Shown: positions 8,899-17,499 of the stretch, in pieces
How positions within the stretch are numbered: position 1 is the first letter of the stretch
How the letters are laid out: each line of letters starts with the position of its first letter
NCBI GenBank assembly: GCA_018608765.1
Contig: JABAYY010000097.1
Span: 1 to 64,000, forward strand
Source of the DNA: Flavobacteriaceae bacterium
GTDB lineage: Bacteria > Bacteroidota > Bacteroidia > Flavobacteriales > Flavobacteriaceae
Reading direction: 5' to 3'
Length of the DNA stretch: 64,000 bases
Made by a program: the position numbers and the translations under genes
Notes under the pieces: model-generated
Seen by the model: only the letters and a program-made list of their open reading frames with translations
The model's database searches: none
Told to the model about the DNA's origin: nothing

Positions 8899-8922
8899 TA
8901 ACCACCCAAACAGGTGGCTTTT
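8899..8922 (+). terminator. Degenerate second copy of the same terminator-like hairpin
   Basis: TAACCACCCAAACAGGTGGC followed by TTTTA. It closely resembles the hairpin at 8732-8760 (same ACCACCC left arm) with a shorter right arm and T tract. There is no gene between the two copies. The rest of the 8711-9130 intergenic stretch holds the inverted repeat at 8970 and the promoter at 9072 and no visible gene. Confidence 0.4.
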
Positions 8923-8969
8923 ATGATTAAAAGATAAATCTAGAGAAATTTTGAACAAATAAAATTGAA

Positions 8970-9002
8970 GTTTAGTTTATAATAACAATAGTATAACTAA
9001 AC
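8970..9002. repeat. Inverted repeat upstream of the second susC promoter
   Basis: GTTTAGTTTATA (8970-8981) and TATAACTAAAC (8992-9002) are reverse complements over 11 positions with one bulged T, loop of about 10 bases. It lies about 70 bases upstream of the -33 element and is a candidate regulator site. Confidence 0.45.
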
Positions 9003-9071
9003 ATAATCCACTAATATGACCACATATACCTTATAATGTTTAATTAATATTGAATATTTATAAACAAAATG

Positions 9072-9102
9072 TTGGATATTTGAGTTATAATCGTCACTTT
9101 TG
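9072..9102 (+). promoter_or_regulatory. Promoter of the second susC operon
   Basis: TTG (9072-9074), 20 bases, then CACTTTTG (9095-9102), seven of eight matches to TAnnTTTG. The flanking bases are shared with the first susC promoter. Predicted leader of about 22-25 bases. Confidence 0.65.
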
Positions 9103-9130
9103 CGATGACTAATTTAAATAAATAACAAAA

Positions 9131-12100
9131 ATGAAAACAAAGTTTAGTGGAATGCTAATGCTAATGTTAGCGTTAGTTGTGCAAATTTCATTTGCACAAG
9201 AAAAGAAAGTTTCAGGAAATGTTTCTGATAATAACGGACTACCATTACCTGGTGCAACTGTTGTTATAGATGGAACTACATCTGGAGTTTCAACTGATTT
9301 TGATGGTAATTATTCTATTAACGCTAAAGTTGGTGACGTACTAGCTTTTAGTTACATAGGATATGCTAACCAATCACAAACTGTTGGAGCAAGTAACACA
9401 ATTAATGTAGTTTTAGCTACAGATACTAACTTAGATGAAGTAGTAGTACAAGCTTTTAGAACAACTTCTAAAGCAACTTCTAACATTGCTTCGACTACGG
9501 TAACTGCTCAAACCATTGAGTCCAGACCAAATGCTTCTTTTGTTCAAACATTACAAGGACAAGTAGCAGGTCTAAACATTACAACTGGTAATGGACAACC
9601 TGGTGGAAACAGTCTAATTAACTTAAGAGGGGTCTCTTCTATTTCTGGTAACACAGAGCCATTATTTATTATTGATGGTGTACCAGTAGATGAAGATAAC
9701 TTTAGAAGTTTAAATCCAAATGATATTGCTTCATTATCTGTTCTTAAAGATGCAGGTGCAACAGCAATTTATGGTAACAGAGGGGCAAATGGTGTAATCA
9801 TCATTAATACCAAAGTTGGAGCGTATGAAACAGGTTTAAAAGTGACTTACAGTGGCTTAACAAGTTTCTCTAACTTACAAGGGAATGATTACAACCTAAT
9901 GAATTCTAGAGAGCAACTGCAATTAGAAAAAGATTTCGGTGCTGGATTTGGAGCAACACTTTCTGATGTTGAATTAGAAGAGCGTGCAACTCAAGTGAAC
10001 ACAGACTGGTTAGATGTATTCTTTGGAACTGGACTTACTCAGAGTCATAACCTAAGTTTATCTTCAGGAGGTAAAAACCTTAACTCATTTACATCTTTAG
10101 GATTTCAAGATCAAGAAGGTATTTTAAAAAGAGCGAGTACGTTAAAGCGTTTCAACTTTAGAAACAATATCAACGGGAAATCTAATAGTGGAAAATTCAG
10201 ATATAGCACTAACTTATCTTTGAACTACTCTGAAAACAATGAAGCTAACAGTATTGGCTCAGGAGCTATTAACAGAAACTTTGCACTTGGTGCTAACATG
10301 AGTGTACCATACATTTCTCCTAGCTCTTATATTTCTGGAGAGGGAAGTAACATTCCTGTGAATTTTGCAAACACACCTCTAATGTTATTAGACCGTTTGG
10401 AAACTTACACAAGACGTGAAGATGAAATTAAAGTAATTGCAAGTCTTAAAGCTAGTTATGATATTACTGACAACCTTACTTTTAACAGTAGATTTGGAGC
10501 GGATTTCACAGACGAACAATTATTAAGAGTAGAGGCTCCAACCTCTTTTAATGCTCAATTATTTGCTCAAGCAGGAAACGAAACTCCTGGGTTTTCAGTT
10601 CAAAACTCAAACAGATCTATCTTCCTAAACTTTAACAACTCATTAAGCTATACAAATACATTTGCTGAAAAACACAGTTTAGAAGTATCTCTATTTACAG
10701 AATACTTTAAAGCACACTGGAGAAGCTTTGGTGTAAGTCAAGAAGGTTTTGATCCAGCTACATTTTATCCTGGTGACGGTGCTGCTTTCGTAGATGACAA
10801 TGCTGCCAATGATAACTTTGTGGATACAGCTTCTGCAAATATTCAAAATGCAGGTTTATTCTCTTACTTTGCATATGCTGATTATGATTATGACAAAACT
10901 TACGGAGTTTCTGCTACTATTAGACGTGATGCTTCTTACCGTTTTGCTGACTCTAATAAATGGGGTACTTTCTGGTCTGTTTCTGGACGATGGAATGTTT
11001 CTAACGAAAGCTTCATGCAAAACTTAAGTTTTGTAAACAGCCTGAAACTTAGAGCTTCTTACGGTACTGCTGGTAACCAACGTATTGTTGATTCTGGTGG
11101 GTCATTTGCACCTTTTGGAGCGGCTGATTTAACTAGAGATCTATTCGTAACTGGTGGTCAATATGGTGGTGTCAACGGACTTTCATTTGGACAAATTGGA
11201 AACAATTTACTTAAATGGGAAACTGTTGTACAAGCGAACTTAGGTGTTGATTTTTCTTTATTCAACAGAGTACGTGGTAGTTTTGATGTATACAAAAAAA
11301 ATACTGAAGATTTATTCTTCCCAACTCCTATCTCTCCAGCACTTAACGGAGCTCAAACATCAATTAGTGCTAACGTAGGAGAAATACAAAACAGTGGTTT
11401 CGATTTAGAATTACACTATGATGTCTTAAAAGCTGCAAAGCAAGGAGGACTTAATGTAACATTGAATCTTGTTGGAAATTACAACAAACAAGAAGTAATC
11501 AGTCTAGGTTCTGGTGGAGATATTCCTTTCGGACTTAGAGTTGGAGGCGTACTTAGCGAAATCTATGCTGCACCATATGTGGGTGTGAATCCTGCAAACG
11601 GTAATATGTTATTCGAAGACATTAATGGAGATATTACTGAGAACTTAGTAGAATCTGATCAAAGAGCAACAGGACTAAATATTTATCCAGATTACCAAGG
11701 TAGTTTTGGTTTTGACGCAGACTTTAAAAATTTCTTCTTAACAACGCAGTTTAACTATGCTATTGGAGTAGATCGTTATGATTTTGATTACAACAACTTC
11801 ATGGATCCTAATTCTATTGGACAGTTCAGACACTCTAGAGATCTTTTAAATGCTTGGCAACAACCAGGTGACATTACAAATGTACCGTCACTTAATGCAT
11901 CTAACTACGCAGATCAAGGATTCTCAGACAGAGATTTAAGAGAAGCTGATTACTTAAGATTACGTTTTATCCAGTTCGGATACAACATTCCTAAAGTAAT
12001 TTTAGACAAAACAGGATTCTCATACATCCGTGCATTTGTTGGAGGTGAAAACTTAGTAACGTTTTCTAAATGGAGAGGATTTGATGCTGAAGGTACTGGA

Positions 12101-12163
12101 GCAGCTGGAAATGGATATCCAACACCAAAGACATTTTCTGTAGGACTTGAATTTGGATTTTAA
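9131..12163 (+). CDS. SusC/RagA-type TonB-dependent outer-membrane transporter (second pair)
   Basis: A second TonB-dependent channel, 1010 residues. Signal peptide ending FAQ, CarboxypepD_reg domain (SGNVSDNNGLPLPGATV, DFDGNYSI), TonB-box-like DEVVVQAFR, plug signatures (RGVSSISGNTEPLFIIDG, KDAGATAIYGNRGANGVIIINTK), a large barrel and a C-terminal strand ending FSVGLEFGF. Its N-terminal 100 residues are clearly paralogous to the other two SusC heads in this window, while plug and barrel diverge, so it probably serves a different substrate. The next gene, susD, begins 25 bases downstream. The start is supported by the promoter spacing and by the MKTK sequence shared with the other copies. Confidence 0.96.
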   Translation: MKTKFSGMLMLMLALVVQISFAQEKKVSGNVSDNNGLPLPGATVVIDGTTSGVSTDFDGNYSINAKVGDVLAFSYIGYANQSQTVGASNTINVVLATDTNLDEVVVQAFRTTSKATSNIASTTVTAQTIESRPNASFVQTLQGQVAGLNITTGNGQPGGNSLINLRGVSSISGNTEPLFIIDGVPVDEDNFRSLNPNDIASLSVLKDAGATAIYGNRGANGVIIINTKVGAYETGLKVTYSGLTSFSNLQGNDYNLMNSREQLQLEKDFGAGFGATLSDVELEERATQVNTDWLDVFFGTGLTQSHNLSLSSGGKNLNSFTSLGFQDQEGILKRASTLKRFNFRNNINGKSNSGKFRYSTNLSLNYSENNEANSIGSGAINRNFALGANMSVPYISPSSYISGEGSNIPVNFANTPLMLLDRLETYTRREDEIKVIASLKASYDITDNLTFNSRFGADFTDEQLLRVEAPTSFNAQLFAQAGNETPGFSVQNSNRSIFLNFNNSLSYTNTFAEKHSLEVSLFTEYFKAHWRSFGVSQEGFDPATFYPGDGAAFVDDNAANDNFVDTASANIQNAGLFSYFAYADYDYDKTYGVSATIRRDASYRFADSNKWGTFWSVSGRWNVSNESFMQNLSFVNSLKLRASYGTAGNQRIVDSGGSFAPFGAADLTRDLFVTGGQYGGVNGLSFGQIGNNLLKWETVVQANLGVDFSLFNRVRGSFDVYKKNTEDLFFPTPISPALNGAQTSISANVGEIQNSGFDLELHYDVLKAAKQGGLNVTLNLVGNYNKQEVISLGSGGDIPFGLRVGGVLSEIYAAPYVGVNPANGNMLFEDINGDITENLVESDQRATGLNIYPDYQGSFGFDADFKNFFLTTQFNYAIGVDRYDFDYNNFMDPNSIGQFRHSRDLLNAWQQPGDITNVPSLNASNYADQGFSDRDLREADYLRLRFIQFGYNIPKVILDKTGFSYIRAFVGGENLVTFSKWRGFDAEGTGAAGNGYPTPKTFSVGLEFGF

Positions 12164-12188
12164 TACTAAACCTTAAAAACATAAAAAC

Positions 12189-13661
12189 ATGAAAAATATA
12201 TTTAAATTCATTTATGCTTGTTTGATCTTATCAATCGTAAGCTGTAATGATGCCATCGAAATCGAACAACCGGGTCGATTGGGCGCAGAAAATGCCTTTC
12301 AAGATGTTTCAGACTTAAGAGCTGGTTTATTAGGTGCTTACAATTTCTTAGATACTACTAACGAAATTGGACTCACTGCAGCAATGACAGATGAAACTCA
12401 CAAAGGGAAAGACAATGGAGGTCAGAATAATGACGAACAGAACTTTAATGTAAACAGTTCTAACGGATATGTATCTGGCATATGGGGATCTAATTATGGT
12501 GCAATAGGAATGGCTAACAGAGTCATCCAAGCTGCGGCTTCAATTGATTCTTCAGAAGATCAAGCAGAATATGACAACATATTAGGACAAGCACATGCTA
12601 TTAGAGCATTTGCACATTTCCAAATACTTACATACTTCTCAGCTGACTATACAGATGATTCCGCACTAGCTGGATTGCTAGTAACAAGTCCTGCAGAAGA
12701 TATCTTCGAAGCAAGACCAAGAAGTACTAATGGTGAATTCTACACGGCAATCGGTGCTGATTTAGATATGGCAGCAGATTTAATCAATTCTTCTGAAGGT
12801 GTTACTTTTATGGGAGATGATTTTGTAACAGCACTAAGAGCGAGAATGGCTGCTTATAGAGGAGACTACGCAATGGCAGATACATATGCTGCATCTTTGT
12901 TATCCACTTACTCTATTGCAGACCAAACTGAATACTCAGCAATGTTTGAAGACAGTGATTTCACTGAAGTAATTTTTAGCCTCGAAAGATCTATTGGAGA
13001 TTCTTACGATGGTCAAGGAACTGCTGGTGGTGGATGGGCAGGAAGCTTATTTGCTTTTATCGATGCTAGTTCTAGTGGAGGTCCATTTATGGAAATGAGT
13101 CGTTCTGTTTTCAACATTTTAGATGGAACAGCTGATGTACGTTTGACAAGAAACTTAAACGTTGCAGAATCTAGTATAGATCCTACATACCAAACAAACG
13201 ATAACTCTATTAATGATGATGTATTATTAGTATTTAAGTATCCTGGTGGAACACAACCTCTTTTAAATGATCTAAAAGTATTTAGAGCTTCTGAAATGTT
13301 ATTCATTAGAGCTGAAGCTTCTGCTGATGCTGGAGATCTTACAGGCGCTGCAACATTTCTTAAAGAATTAAGAGATGCACGATATGGTGCTCCTCAAGCT
13401 CTACAGTCATTTAATACTCAAGAAGATGCATTTGGAGCTATTCTTGACGAAAGACGTTTAGAACTTTTATTTGAAGGTCACAGATGGGTAGACTTGAAGC
13501 GTTTAGGAAACAGAGGAGACAGAGCAATTGATAGAGATTCTAAAGAGTGTGAAAACTTAGCAGGATGTTCATTACAAAACTCTGACTATAGATTTACACT
13601 ACCTATTCCTTTAAGCGAAACAACTGCTAACAGTGGAGCTGTACAAAACAATGGCTATTAA
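12189..13661 (+). CDS. RagB/SusD-family nutrient-binding surface lipoprotein
   Basis: Substrate-binding partner of the SusC just upstream; 490 residues. Lipoprotein signal with lipobox IVSC (Cys near residue 19), an N-terminal EIEQPGRLGAENAFQDVSDLRAGLLGAYNFL stretch typical of classical SusD/RagB proteins, TPR-like helices (AHAIRAFAHFQILTYFSADY), and the C-terminal SusD signature DERRLELLFEGHRWVDLKRLG followed by FTLPIPLSE. This is the classical branch, unlike the SusD-like_2 protein at 5659, so the two pairs are not simple tandem duplicates. The next lipoprotein gene follows after 18 bases. Confidence 0.95.
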   Translation: MKNIFKFIYACLILSIVSCNDAIEIEQPGRLGAENAFQDVSDLRAGLLGAYNFLDTTNEIGLTAAMTDETHKGKDNGGQNNDEQNFNVNSSNGYVSGIWGSNYGAIGMANRVIQAAASIDSSEDQAEYDNILGQAHAIRAFAHFQILTYFSADYTDDSALAGLLVTSPAEDIFEARPRSTNGEFYTAIGADLDMAADLINSSEGVTFMGDDFVTALRARMAAYRGDYAMADTYAASLLSTYSIADQTEYSAMFEDSDFTEVIFSLERSIGDSYDGQGTAGGGWAGSLFAFIDASSSGGPFMEMSRSVFNILDGTADVRLTRNLNVAESSIDPTYQTNDNSINDDVLLVFKYPGGTQPLLNDLKVFRASEMLFIRAEASADAGDLTGAATFLKELRDARYGAPQALQSFNTQEDAFGAILDERRLELLFEGHRWVDLKRLGNRGDRAIDRDSKECENLAGCSLQNSDYRFTLPIPLSETTANSGAVQNNGY

Positions 13662-13679
13662 TTAAAAAACTATATAATT

Positions 13680-14435
13680 ATGAAAAAATTTAGAATATTA
13701 ACTGCTCTTTTTGTTTTTGGAAGCTTTATGGCTTGTGAACAAAACGAAGCAATCATAGACAATGTGTATGACAACAATGGGCAAACCGGAGTTGGATTTA
13801 CAACATCTTCCACTTCAGTTGCAGTGCGACCTGAAGGTGCTTCAGCTACCGTAGGGGTACAAGCAACAACTACATCAGGATCAGCTAGAAGTTATGATGT
13901 CGTTGTAAACGCAACATCAACAGGAACAATCGGTGATTACACCATCGGAACTGTTACAATACCAGCAGATTCTTACGACGGAACACTATCGGTAAGTTTT
14001 GTAGATACAAACCTTGTAGAAGGTGTACCTTACACGTTAGTATTGGATTTAGAGTTACCAGCAGGAATTGCTGTTGTAGGTTCTAAAACAACGACTATTA
14101 ACTACAACAAATACTTAATTTGTAACGATTTTGTATTGGTAATGAATGAAGATTCTTATTCAGATGAACGTAGTTGGGATGTTACAGATGCAGCGGGTGA
14201 CGTTGTAGAATCTGGGGATGGATATGAGTATGTGTCAGGAGGTCAACAAATTGTTGAAACGATGACCTTAGCGGATGGATGTTATACATTCACAATTTAT
14301 GACTCATACGGAGATGGTCAATTTGATGGAGCAACTACTGGAAACTATTCTTTGGACTGTTCCATTATTAATGTTGCCAGTGGCGAAGGAAACTGGGGTG
14401 CATCAGATAGTACAGAATTTTGTGTTAACCCATAA
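13680..14435 (+). CDS. Surface lipoprotein with Calx-beta-like and Ca-loop-like C-terminal domain
   Basis: Accessory protein of the second Sus operon, 251 residues; not a named family that I recognise. Lipoprotein signal FMAC (Cys near residue 19). Residues about 35-140 look like a Calx-beta/BACON-type Ig-like sandwich (VAVRPEGASATVGVQ, DYTIGTVTIPADSYDG). The C-terminal part carries LADGCYTFTIYDSYGDGQFDG, with an acidic DSYGDGQFD loop that looks able to bind a cation. This GCYTFTIYDSYGDG pattern recurs in secreted flavobacterial proteins. A plausible role is surface glycan or protein binding next to SusD (a SusE/F-like position), but that is inference from gene order. Spacing of 18 and 23 bases to its neighbours supports one transcript. 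Confidence 0.75.
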   Translation: MKKFRILTALFVFGSFMACEQNEAIIDNVYDNNGQTGVGFTTSSTSVAVRPEGASATVGVQATTTSGSARSYDVVVNATSTGTIGDYTIGTVTIPADSYDGTLSVSFVDTNLVEGVPYTLVLDLELPAGIAVVGSKTTTINYNKYLICNDFVLVMNEDSYSDERSWDVTDAAGDVVESGDGYEYVSGGQQIVETMTLADGCYTFTIYDSYGDGQFDGATTGNYSLDCSIINVASGEGNWGASDSTEFCVNP

Positions 14436-14458
14436 ACTAATAAATTAAATAATAAAAT

Positions 14459-15370
14459 ATGAAAAATATAATAAAATCAATTAGCTTACTATTAGTCCTA
14501 ACACTAACAGTGTCTTGTGATAAAGATAGTAGTGAAGATTTAGGCTATGCAGCTCAAGAAGAAAGAGGGTGGGTTCAGTTTTTAACTACCAACCCTGCTC
14601 AAATTGGAGTATTCCAAGGAGCTACAGGAACAATTGACCTAGATGTGAATATTCAAGTACCAACAACAAGTTCTGATTTAACTATCAACTATGCTTTACA
14701 AAGTGTTTCTGGTGCAGATCCAAGTACTATTTTTTCTAACTCAGGGGCTGTAGTAGCACCTGCTGGAAAAACAAGTTATGCTGGACCTGACAACGATACT
14801 GGATTTGAATACACATACTTAGCAATGATCTCTTTAGATCTTGCAGATTTGGATGGAACAACACTAACAGAGCCAATGATATTTGATTTGGTTCTTACAG
14901 GTACAAGTTCATCTAGTATAACAGCAGGCTTAGAAGGTGAAACTTTCCCTGTAACTCAAAGGATAGTAATCAATCCATCTATCAGCGCATTTGCTGGTGC
15001 TTTTACGGTTGATGAAATATTCACTGGAGGTAGTAATGCAGGTTTAGTTTTAGCTACTGCATTTGGTGAAAGCTATCAAGTTGAATTAACAATGGTAGAA
15101 GGCGATTCAACTGCTTCTACTATGTTAGTTACAAATTCAGATGGATTTGATGCGTATTATCCAGCAGGAACTGTTATAACATTTAAACTAGACGGAACTT
15201 TAGACGTGGATGATGGATTTAATTTCAACATCCCTTATCTTGCAGGTTTTAGCTACCACTTTGTTGATACTACGTCATATGACTATGCGACAGGTATCAT
15301 AGTTTGTAGTGGAGATTTTGGATATCCAAATAATTTTGGACCTTACCAAACAACGCTTATAAAGCAGTAA
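14459..15370 (+). CDS. Surface lipoprotein of the second Sus operon, unknown function
   Basis: Lipoprotein of 303 residues with lipobox TVSC (Cys near residue 20) followed by the acidic stretch DKDSSED. In Bacteroidota, charged residues after the lipid Cys act as a surface-export signal. The body is beta-rich, low in Lys and Arg, and rich in Ser/Thr/Gly, in keeping with two Ig-like domains (about residues 40-165 and 170-303). It has no catalytic motif that I can see. It occupies the second accessory position after susD, where SusE/SusF-type binding lipoproteins are often encoded, and is closed by a strong terminator 32 bases after the stop. Function not assigned. Confidence 0.75.
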   Translation: MKNIIKSISLLLVLTLTVSCDKDSSEDLGYAAQEERGWVQFLTTNPAQIGVFQGATGTIDLDVNIQVPTTSSDLTINYALQSVSGADPSTIFSNSGAVVAPAGKTSYAGPDNDTGFEYTYLAMISLDLADLDGTTLTEPMIFDLVLTGTSSSSITAGLEGETFPVTQRIVINPSISAFAGAFTVDEIFTGGSNAGLVLATAFGESYQVELTMVEGDSTASTMLVTNSDGFDAYYPAGTVITFKLDGTLDVDDGFNFNIPYLAGFSYHFVDTTSYDYATGIIVCSGDFGYPNNFGPYQTTLIKQ

Positions 15371-15402
15371 ATCTATTAATTTATTTTTACAAATTAGATA
15401 AC

Positions 15403-15434
15403 AAAAAAGCCTGTGAAATTCACAGGCTTTTTTT
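15403..15434 (+). terminator. Strong terminator between the Sus accessory genes and the subtilisin gene
   Basis: AAAAAAGCCTGTG-AAATT-CACAGGCTTTTTTT: a 7-bp GC-containing core extended by A/T pairs, followed by T residues. It ends only about 15 bases before the ATG at 15449, leaving no room for a complete promoter between them. Confidence 0.9.
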
Positions 15435-15448
15435 AACTCCTATAACCA

Positions 15449-17398
15449 ATGAAAAAGTGTGTTTTAATTGTCTCTGTACTAATCGCTGGTTTAAACATGG
15501 TACACACACAAACCGATACACAAATTGAAACAATTGTTAGCGCAAGTTTAAAAGAGAGAAATATCGCACTACTCGATAAGATAAACGAAAGCAACAATGA
15601 AAAAGAAAGTCGGATAGCCTTATACCTAAGTCAAAATCCGGGTACACAACGCGACTCTTATATCGAAGATAAAAAATATACAATTATTGATGTTATTGAT
15701 GGAACCCCTATAAAAATCACAGTTCATAATGCAAATGCAGCCATCGCAACCAGAGCCAATTACATGCTCACTAATGGTGAATTAGGACTTGAGATTGAAG
15801 GTCTAGGAATGACTGTAGGAGTCTGGGATCAAGATAATGTATTAGAAAACCATGTAGAGTTTGTAGGAACATTTCCAAATACAAATATTTCAAGAGTCAC
15901 TACACCAGATTTTGATATAGAACAAACCTATGGCAACCACGGAACACATGTTGCAGGAACCATTGCAGCTAAAGGCATTAGGTCCGAAGCAAAGGGAATG
16001 GCACCAAAATCTACAATTATTTCTTACACTTGGGGCAATGACAAAGCTGAAGCATTAAATGAAGCAAGCACCAATGGACTGTTAATTTCCAATCATTCTT
16101 ACGGCGTTCCCGCAGTGGATGCTGATGGAGAAGAATACCTACCCGATTATTATATAGGTGGCTATACAGGAGAAGCAAATGCTTGGGATGAAATTCTCTA
16201 CAATAATCCTTACTACCTCCAAGTAGTCTCCGCAGGAAATAATGGAAATAGCCCAAACAGTAACGCAAGTACCGATGGATACGACAAGCTTACAGGTGAA
16301 AAAAATTCAAAAAATAATTTAGTTGTAGCCAATGCTCAAGACCCAACAATCAATTCAGAAGGTGAATTAACTGCACTCAACATCAACTCCTCTAGCAGTC
16401 AAGGACCCTCAGATGATGGAAGAATTAAGCCAGACATCACTGGAAATGGAACTGGACTAATATCCCCTACAAGTTCATCAACAGATACTTATGGGAATTA
16501 TACAGGAACCTCAATGGCAGCACCAAATGTAGCTGGATCAATAGTGTTATTACAACAATACTACTCAGAATTAAACAATGGTACATTTATGAAATCTGCT
16601 ACTTTAAAAGGATTGGTATGTCATACAGCCGATGATGATTTTGTTAGAATTGGGCCAGACCCCGTATATGGATGGGGACTGTTAAATACTAAAGTAGCCG
16701 CTGAAACCCTGTTAGATGCTAACAATGGAAGTGCTGCGATTTATGAAAATACTTTGTTTTTTGGAGACACCTTTACAACAACTTTTGATGCAGGAAACTC
16801 TAACCCTATCAGTGCAACACTATGTTGGACAGATCCTGCGGGAGCTATTCAGCAGAATGCAAACAGTACAATACCTGTAGTCGTAAATAATTTAGATGTA
16901 GAAATTACAGCTCCGGATGGGACAATATACTATCCTTGGAGATTGAACCCAGTGAACCCTACTGGGAGTGCTCTAAGAAATGATGTAAATAATGTAGATA
17001 CGGTTGAAAATATTGATATTGACTCTCCAAGCGAAGGAACATACACCCTTACAGTTAGTATGCGAGGGCTTGTTTCAGAAGGTTCTCAAGATTATTCTTT
17101 GATAATCACCAGTGGTGACTTTGTGTTAAGCACAAATTCAAAAACAGAAAATGTATTAAATGTTTGGCCAAACCCTGCAAAACAAACACTTAACTTCAAA
17201 TTTGCATCTACATCAGATGCAACTTGTTTGGTACAACTTATAGATCTTCAAGGCAGAACCGTCTATACAGAAAACATATTGGGAAGAACTGCTTTAATTA
17301 AAGGACAGCTGAATACCACCAATTACACAGAAGGAGTTTATTTTTTAACCTTAAAACAAGGTTCTAAAAAAACCTTCAAAAAAGTGATCATTCAATAA
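15449..17398 (+). CDS. Subtilisin-like (S8) serine protease with T9SS type A sorting domain
   Basis: Secreted endopeptidase, 649 residues. N-terminal signal peptide (to about residue 20) and propeptide-like region. S8 catalytic domain with Asp127 (GVWDQDN), His164 (NHGTHVAGT), the oxyanion region SAGNNGN (262-268) and Ser355 (GTSMAAPN). A P-domain-like or jelly-roll region follows (about 430-555), then a C-terminal sorting domain (about 565-649) with NVWPNPAKQTLNF, GVYFLTLKQG and a terminal KKVIIQ, which in Bacteroidota directs export by the type IX secretion system. All catalytic residues are present. It sits directly behind the second Sus operon, where it could release peptides for uptake. 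A terminator just upstream means it is either a separate unit or reached by read-through. Confidence 0.93.
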   Translation: MKKCVLIVSVLIAGLNMVHTQTDTQIETIVSASLKERNIALLDKINESNNEKESRIALYLSQNPGTQRDSYIEDKKYTIIDVIDGTPIKITVHNANAAIATRANYMLTNGELGLEIEGLGMTVGVWDQDNVLENHVEFVGTFPNTNISRVTTPDFDIEQTYGNHGTHVAGTIAAKGIRSEAKGMAPKSTIISYTWGNDKAEALNEASTNGLLISNHSYGVPAVDADGEEYLPDYYIGGYTGEANAWDEILYNNPYYLQVVSAGNNGNSPNSNASTDGYDKLTGEKNSKNNLVVANAQDPTINSEGELTALNINSSSSQGPSDDGRIKPDITGNGTGLISPTSSSTDTYGNYTGTSMAAPNVAGSIVLLQQYYSELNNGTFMKSATLKGLVCHTADDDFVRIGPDPVYGWGLLNTKVAAETLLDANNGSAAIYENTLFFGDTFTTTFDAGNSNPISATLCWTDPAGAIQQNANSTIPVVVNNLDVEITAPDGTIYYPWRLNPVNPTGSALRNDVNNVDTVENIDIDSPSEGTYTLTVSMRGLVSEGSQDYSLIITSGDFVLSTNSKTENVLNVWPNPAKQTLNFKFASTSDATCLVQLIDLQGRTVYTENILGRTALIKGQLNTTNYTEGVYFLTLKQGSKKTFKKVIIQ

Positions 17399-17412
17399 AC
17401 AATCACTTTTTT
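17378..17412 (+). terminator. Terminator overlapping the subtilisin stop codon
   Basis: AAAAAAGTGAT ... ATCACTTTTTT: the stem arms flank the TAA at 17396-17398. The left arm is inside the coding region. Confidence 0.7.
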
Positions 17413-17423
17413 AAAGTTCATTT

Positions 17424-17457
17424 AAAAGCGGGTTTTGAAAAGAATCCGCTTTTTTGG
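17424..17457 (+). terminator. Second tandem terminator
   Basis: AAAAGCGG ... CCGCTTTTTT with a 14-base loop, just downstream of the first terminator; it insulates rlmB from the protease gene. Confidence 0.65.
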
Positions 17458-17487
17458 TTAAATACTTTAAAATTGATGTGTAATGTG

Positions 17488-17495
17488 TACTTTTG
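17488..17495 (+). promoter_or_regulatory. -7 element of rlmB
   Basis: TACTTTTG matches TAnnTTTG in full and ends five bases before the ATG at 17500. The transcript would start at or within a few bases of the start codon, so this message looks leaderless or nearly so. No TTG lies at the ideal -33 distance. Confidence 0.6.
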
Positions 17496-17499
17496 CGGC

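Noticed and set aside
7084-9130. Mobile element as the cause of the pseudogene
   Set aside because: No transposase fragment, terminal inverted repeats or target duplications are visible; deletion explains the data with fewer assumptions.
2390-12163. First and second susC-susD pairs as a recent tandem duplication
   Set aside because: Only the SusC N-terminal extension is closely similar; barrels differ, and the SusD proteins belong to different branches.
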